From contig OX596338.1 of NCBI GenBank assembly GCA_951394405.1, positions 3,472,001 to 3,536,000 on the forward strand: a stretch of 64,000 nt of DNA, in the 5' to 3' direction. Within the stretch, counting starts at the first letter, position 1. Each line of letters starts with the position of its first letter. The notes below the pieces were generated by a model. The model worked only from the letters and a program-made list of their open reading frames with translations. It did not search any database and had not been told where the DNA came from. Below, one piece after another: positions 59,841 through 64,000 of this stretch. The position numbers were made by a program, and so were the translations under genes. Source of the stretch: Coprinellus micaceus. Taxonomy: Eukaryota > Basidiomycota > Agaricomycetes > Agaricales > Psathyrellaceae.

Positions 59841-62590
59841 GTCCATCACTATGAAGCGAGGTCTTTAGGAAGCGATAGGGCTGTTTTTAAGGGTGAGCAA
59901 TTCCCGGGCCCTAAATCGCGCCGTTCTGACTGAAATGACCGTACAGATTTGTGCAAGAACATCGCATCGGAGGCGATCCACAACTCTGACGAGCGCTGCG
60001 ATGCACCCAAGTGCCACCCAGAGACTAGGGAGGCCGTCCAGGAAGAGATCCTCAGCTGGATCACCAGCGGAGACGACGACGATGAGCCGAAGAAGATACT
60101 CTGGGTCACTGGGCCAGCGGGGTGTGGCAAAACAGCCATCGCGGGATCCGTTGCGGAAATTTGTGAGGACCGGGGTATACTGGCGGGGACCTTTTTCTTC
60201 TCATCGTTCTCGGGGTCCGAGAAGCGAAGGTCGAAGCGGTTTCTGGTGGGAACATTGGCGTATGGTTTTCTCCAGCACGGTGGTCTCCAGCCTCTTCGCG
60301 GATCTATTCTCTCCGCTATCGAACGCGATCCAGCCATATTCCGGAAGCGTTTGAGAGACCAATGCAGGGCACTCATGCTAAAGCCATTCCACGACGCCCT
60401 CGGCCACCTGGATCCATCGTCGCTGCCCCGAGTCATCATCATCGACGGACTGGACGAAGTAGAAGCTGCCAACGCTCGGCAATTAGACCTGCATGAAGCG
60501 CGCCTGGCGAACGAGGCGGACCAGGTCGAAATCCTCTCGGCCTTGTTACAGGCTGCCCACGACGTCAATTTCCCCTTCCGCATCCTCATCGTCAGCCGTC
60601 CCGAGCGCGCTATTCGGGACTTCTTTTCAAACAATGCCAACCGCATCTCCAGGGAGCTGTTTCTCGACAATAAGTACGATCCCGACGCCGACATCACCCT
60701 ATTCCTCAACGCCAAGTTTACGGAAATCCGACGGCGCTACGGACTGTCCGCTTCGTGGCCTTCCCAAGCGGATATCGAGCGACTGGTGGATCGAGCTTCG
60801 GGCCAATTCATCTACGCGGCCACTGTCGTCCGTTTCCTTCAGGACAACAAACTTGCCGACCCCAAAGCTCGTCTGCTGACGGTGCTTAACCTGCGTTTTG
60901 AGGGAGTAGAAACCAATCCCCTGGCACCCCTGGACGCTCTATACACTCGCATTCTCACGTCGAGCCCAGATCCGCTTCTGGCAGTTCGGTGGCTGGGTGC
61001 GATTTATTACCATTTACGCAGGAGTCCGACACTCTTCGTCAAACAGCTGCTCCAAGATTTTGAAGGCCAAGCAGACCATCTTCTAGAAAACTTGGCCTCG
61101 TTGGTGCAGATACCCCCAGTCGATGAATCCGACGAGTCTCCATGCGAATTCTACCACAAGACTCTGTCAGACTTTCTGGAATCCGAACGGTGTGGACAAG
61201 AATTCGCGGATGCCTTTGCAGAAAGATCGGTCGATGATCTCCTTGATAAGTGTTTGGCCCATATCTTCAAAGGTGAACGTTTATGGCCCTTGTCCACAGC
61301 CATGTAGATCTCACATTCCCCCCAGCCAAGTCGCCCAAAGTTGCTCTGCCCGAAGCACAGCTACCATCCTTTCTACGCCATTTCTTAAAGTTTTTACACC
61401 AGTTTCTAGAAGTGCACTATCTCTGTCTCAATGATGCACCCGCTCGGAGGCTAATGCGTACTTGTGACGTTGCGTGGTGGGTTCACGCAATTATCACGAC
61501 GTCCTGGACGGAGCCAGGGAACGCTGCGCTTACCTTGGGAGACCTTTTCTTCCAGGTGCATATCAATGTCAGTGGCCACGACTCCTTCGAAAGTGAATTT
61601 GCTCACTAACACTGTTTGTACATCAGTGCCTCTCGGAGTCCGGAAGGCTTAACGACTGCCTCGACGAGTGTAAGCATTGGAGAGGCAATATTCTTCGAGC
61701 TTGCAGGGCTTTGGGTTGGGCCACACCGAGCCTTGGGGCTAATTTGCTGTACGACATCCTGCGGTCCATCTATTCTGAGAGATTGAAAAATGCAGGCAGG
61801 GCGGTATACTTAGATTTCAAACCCCCAGCTACGATATTTGCGAATCAGCTCCCTCCTCCTATTGAGGTCCTCCCGCCGACGGTCTACAACGGAGAGGATA
61901 ATGAATACAAGTCGCTCTGCGATCTCATCGACAACGCATTTTCTCGCTTGCCCGATAACTGGAGATCTATATACGCCGCAGAGCTCGGGTCGTGGAGCGG
62001 TGAACAGACCCTAATTCCTAAGCTCGTACCTTACATCGAAGAGGCTAAATGCGAGTTCGGGCTGGACGTTCAACACGGGGACGATGGCGGGCAAGCAGGC
62101 GGCGAAGAGCATGGCGGAGGCAACATGATGCTGACGATGAAGACCCAGCTAGATTCCCAGTGGCGCCCTCACCCCACTATGCACCCACTACCCCCACCAG
62201 CTCAATTAGGGCCCTTGCAACTCTCGGTGAGTAGCATCATAAGGGAATAATCTGAATCACGTCCTGACGACACGCTTAGAACCATGTAACGCTCCCTCAC
62301 CGCGCGCTTCACCAGAGCCTTCCCGAGTGGGCGCGTTTAGCCTCGCGAGCGTCCCCGCCGAATCAAACCGGAATTCGGCCACACACAACCTCATACGAAG
62401 CAACCTACTCGGTCCATCATCCGGACTCGCAGTCCCTGGAGTCCGACCCCATTCTGAACCCTCCCCATCCACCAACCACATCTCCTTGCAACCCCTAGAC
62501 TTTTCGGCCACGCCAAGAGGGAACCGGAGCCAGGTCCCCCTCGAGCTAGATAGGCTCTGGAGGCGCCAATGGTTTGCCCGCGACTCCTAA

Positions 62591-63265
62591 ACGGCTTTCG
62601 ACACCGCGATGTATCCGTTCGGTCTCAGGGGCGATTCATATCTATCTATCTATCACTTCACGTTTCCATATCCTTCCTCCTGGAACAATTAGAAACTTGG
62701 ACCAGAGGGCAAGCGAGCGAGCGAGACACTGGGTTGTGTCGCATGTACAAGATGCAAGAGTTCCGTGCTTATGTCTCATAGAGTTCTGGTCTCCTTCCAT
62801 GGACATGGGGAACGGCGGCCAGTTGTACCTTAAGCTGGGGGCTGCTGGAGATGATCGCCCGTCAGCGGTTCTTGAGTTAATTTGACACTCAGTAGGGCTC
62901 CGACGATTCGTACGATGCGTTCGTTCGGACCACTGCTTGAATTCTTTTTAGGTGAGGCCTTGGTGAGGCCGCATATATCGAGGTCGCTTCCAATTGAGAG
63001 AAATTGACACTTTGAAGTTGAAGCGAGGTGGAAATGGTACGAAAAGAAAGGGGACGGCACTAACCAAGTGCAACGTTTTAAGATAACCTGAGCGGACTCG
63101 AAGGTGTGCCCGCACTAGTACATATGCAGAGGCTTGAGCTTAAGCCGGGAATGCGGGACTGGTATCGGCTCTCCGCCCAAACTGATCCTGGCTGATGGTA
63201 AATAACGTGCCATCATGGGGGTCCTGCGCTGTCCTGCGCCTCTCTAACCTCTCTCCGCTACCACC
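62591..63265. other. Spacer between NACHT copies 2 and 3
   Basis: 3' region of copy 2 with a (TATC)4 run at 62639-62654 and a GAGC/GCGA repeat near 62712. TTCGTTCGGACCACTGCTT near 62920 is also found after copy 1 (about 58390), so the duplicated unit extends into the 3' flank. The 180-bp upstream repeat of copies 1 and 2 is not seen here. Confidence 0.5.
62639..62654. repeat. (TATC)4 microsatellite
   Basis: Sixteen bases of perfect TATC tetranucleotide repeat just after copy 2. Confidence 0.85.
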
Positions 63266-64000
63266 ATGTCCACATCCTACTTCTCTAACTCCAGCGACTT
63301 TAACATTGAGGGCGGTACCTTTATTACGGCCCACAACTACGTTCACAACACAGGTGGCGGCCAGCAGTCAAAGGAAGCTTTCGAATGTAAGGCATCTGCT
63401 GGCCGGAAAGGCTGCCCATCTGACTATTGGGCTTCGATCTGTAGATCTACGTCGTAGCATTGCCATCGAAGCGGTGCACAACTCTGACGAGCGGTGCGAT
63501 GCCCCAAAATGTCACCCAGAGACCAGAAAGGCAGTCCAGGAGGAGATATTCAGTTGGATTAACGGTGGCGACGAAGACAGTCAGTCAAAGAATATTCTCT
63601 GGCTTACGGGACCAGCAGGGGCAGGCAAGACGGCCATCGCAGGTAGCATTGCCGATATCTGTGGTGACCGAGGGATACTGGCGGGGAGCTTCTTCTTCTC
63701 GTCGGTCTCCGGGTCTGAGCTCAGGCGCTCGAAGGGTTGCCTGATCGCTACGCTGGTGTATAACCTGCTCCAGCATGATGACCTGCAAGCCCTGCGGGGG
63801 CCGATGCTGTCGAGGATAGAGCGCGACCCCACCATCTTTCGGAAGAGGCTCAAGGACCAGTGTAACGCACTGTTGCTCAAGCCTTTCTGTGACGTTTGCG
63901 GCCAACTCAACGGGCTACCCATCCCCAAAGTGATTATCATCGATGGACTGGATGAGGTCGAGGCAATTGGTTCTCGACAAACGGATATCGATCCTCATGA
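63266..64000 (+). CDS. NACHT-domain NLR-like protein, copy 3 (cut by window end)
   Basis: More divergent third paralogue. Exon 1 63266-63386, intron 63387-63444, exon 2 from 63445 to the window end, open throughout. N-terminus MSTSYFSNSSDFNIEGGTF is closer than copies 1-2 to the short motif usual in Agaricomycete NLR-like proteins. Then SIAIEAVHNSDERCDAPKCH, PETRKAVQEEIFSWI, P-loop GPAGAGKTAIAGS (Ala for Cys of copies 1-2), ILAGSFFFSSVSGSE, RIERDPTIFRKRLKDQCNALL and Walker B IIIDGLDEVEA. Same exon layout and joint phase as copies 1 and 2. The C-terminal part lies outside the window. Confidence 0.88.

Larger units (their letters stand above)
59037..62590 (+). pseudogene. NACHT-domain NLR-like gene, copy 2, disrupted
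   Basis: Tandem paralogue of copy 1. Exon 1 (from ATG 59037) is split by a 742-bp transposon at 59091-59832; reading into it meets a stop at 59163. The element plus 8-bp duplication adds 750 nt, a multiple of three, so frame is kept beyond it. Exon 2 (59947-61272) is open through P-loop GPAGCGKT, IIIDGLDEVE, SRPERAIRDFF and YHKTLSDFLES; later exons about 61326-61567 and 61627-62226. Compared with copy 1 there is a 13-nt deletion after EEHGGG (about 62115), which shifts the tail out of frame, so the old terminal exon (62280-62590, still well conserved) is no longer read correctly. It may yield a truncated NACHT protein if translation starts downstream or the insert is spliced, but as it stands it looks like a decaying gene. 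Confidence 0.8.

Overview
The window is genomic DNA from a filamentous basidiomycete, most likely an Agaricomycete (mushroom or wood/litter fungus). Evidence: almost every gene is broken by GT-AG introns of about 50-65 nt; EF-3 is present; there are two cerato-platanins, two fruit-body-specific-type secreted proteins and three NACHT proteins with the N-terminal signature HNSDERCDAPKC, which I know from Agaricomycetes. No bacterial, viral or CRISPR features were seen. Splice structures were worked out by hand from reading-frame phase and family conservation.

Layout. 1-12.5 kb, core genes on +: 3' part of V-ATPase subunit a, elongation factor 3, a mitochondrial carrier, and the translesion polymerase REV1. 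13-15.5 kb: an F-box protein. 15.8-21.7 kb, two surface-type membrane proteins on -: a 1067-aa cysteine-rich type I protein and a Pro-rich-tailed single-pass protein. 22.9-25.1 kb: a P450. 26.4-29.3 kb: a secreted GH3 beta-glucosidase. 30.2-31.2 kb: a two-exon orphan. 31.7-33.3 kb: tandem cerato-platanins on -. 33.8-36.3 kb: an FG-GAP membrane protein (ITFG1/TIP type). 37.3-37.9 kb: a MIF homologue in five small exons. 38.3-41.7 kb: an ADP1-like ABCG transporter. 42.1-42.3 kb: COX17. 43.3-48.2 kb: a P2C (Na,K-type) P-type ATPase with about 27 introns. 48.3-49.1 kb: an MCP1-like mitochondrial membrane protein, then an intron-containing tRNA-Lys(CUU). 50.7-53.1 kb: tandem fruit-body-type secreted proteins. 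53.4-54.5 kb: an unknown membrane protein. 55.2-64 kb: three tandem NACHT genes, the last cut by the window end.

How it fits together. The left half is mainly housekeeping: proton pumping, translation, mitochondrial transport and DNA damage tolerance. From 22 kb the accessory content rises: plant-polymer and secondary metabolism (GH3, P450), small secreted proteins in tandem pairs whose low-complexity linkers differ, and an NLR-like cluster under birth-and-death evolution.

Most notable points. A 742-bp non-autonomous DNA transposon (17-bp perfect terminal inverted repeats, 8-bp target duplication) sits inside the first exon of NACHT copy 2, which also has a 13-nt deletion that shifts its frame. 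Microexons of 5, 12, 20 and 24 nt are needed to read three conserved enzymes, and two introns are GC-AG. MIF and COX17 are split into exons too short to show as long open frames.
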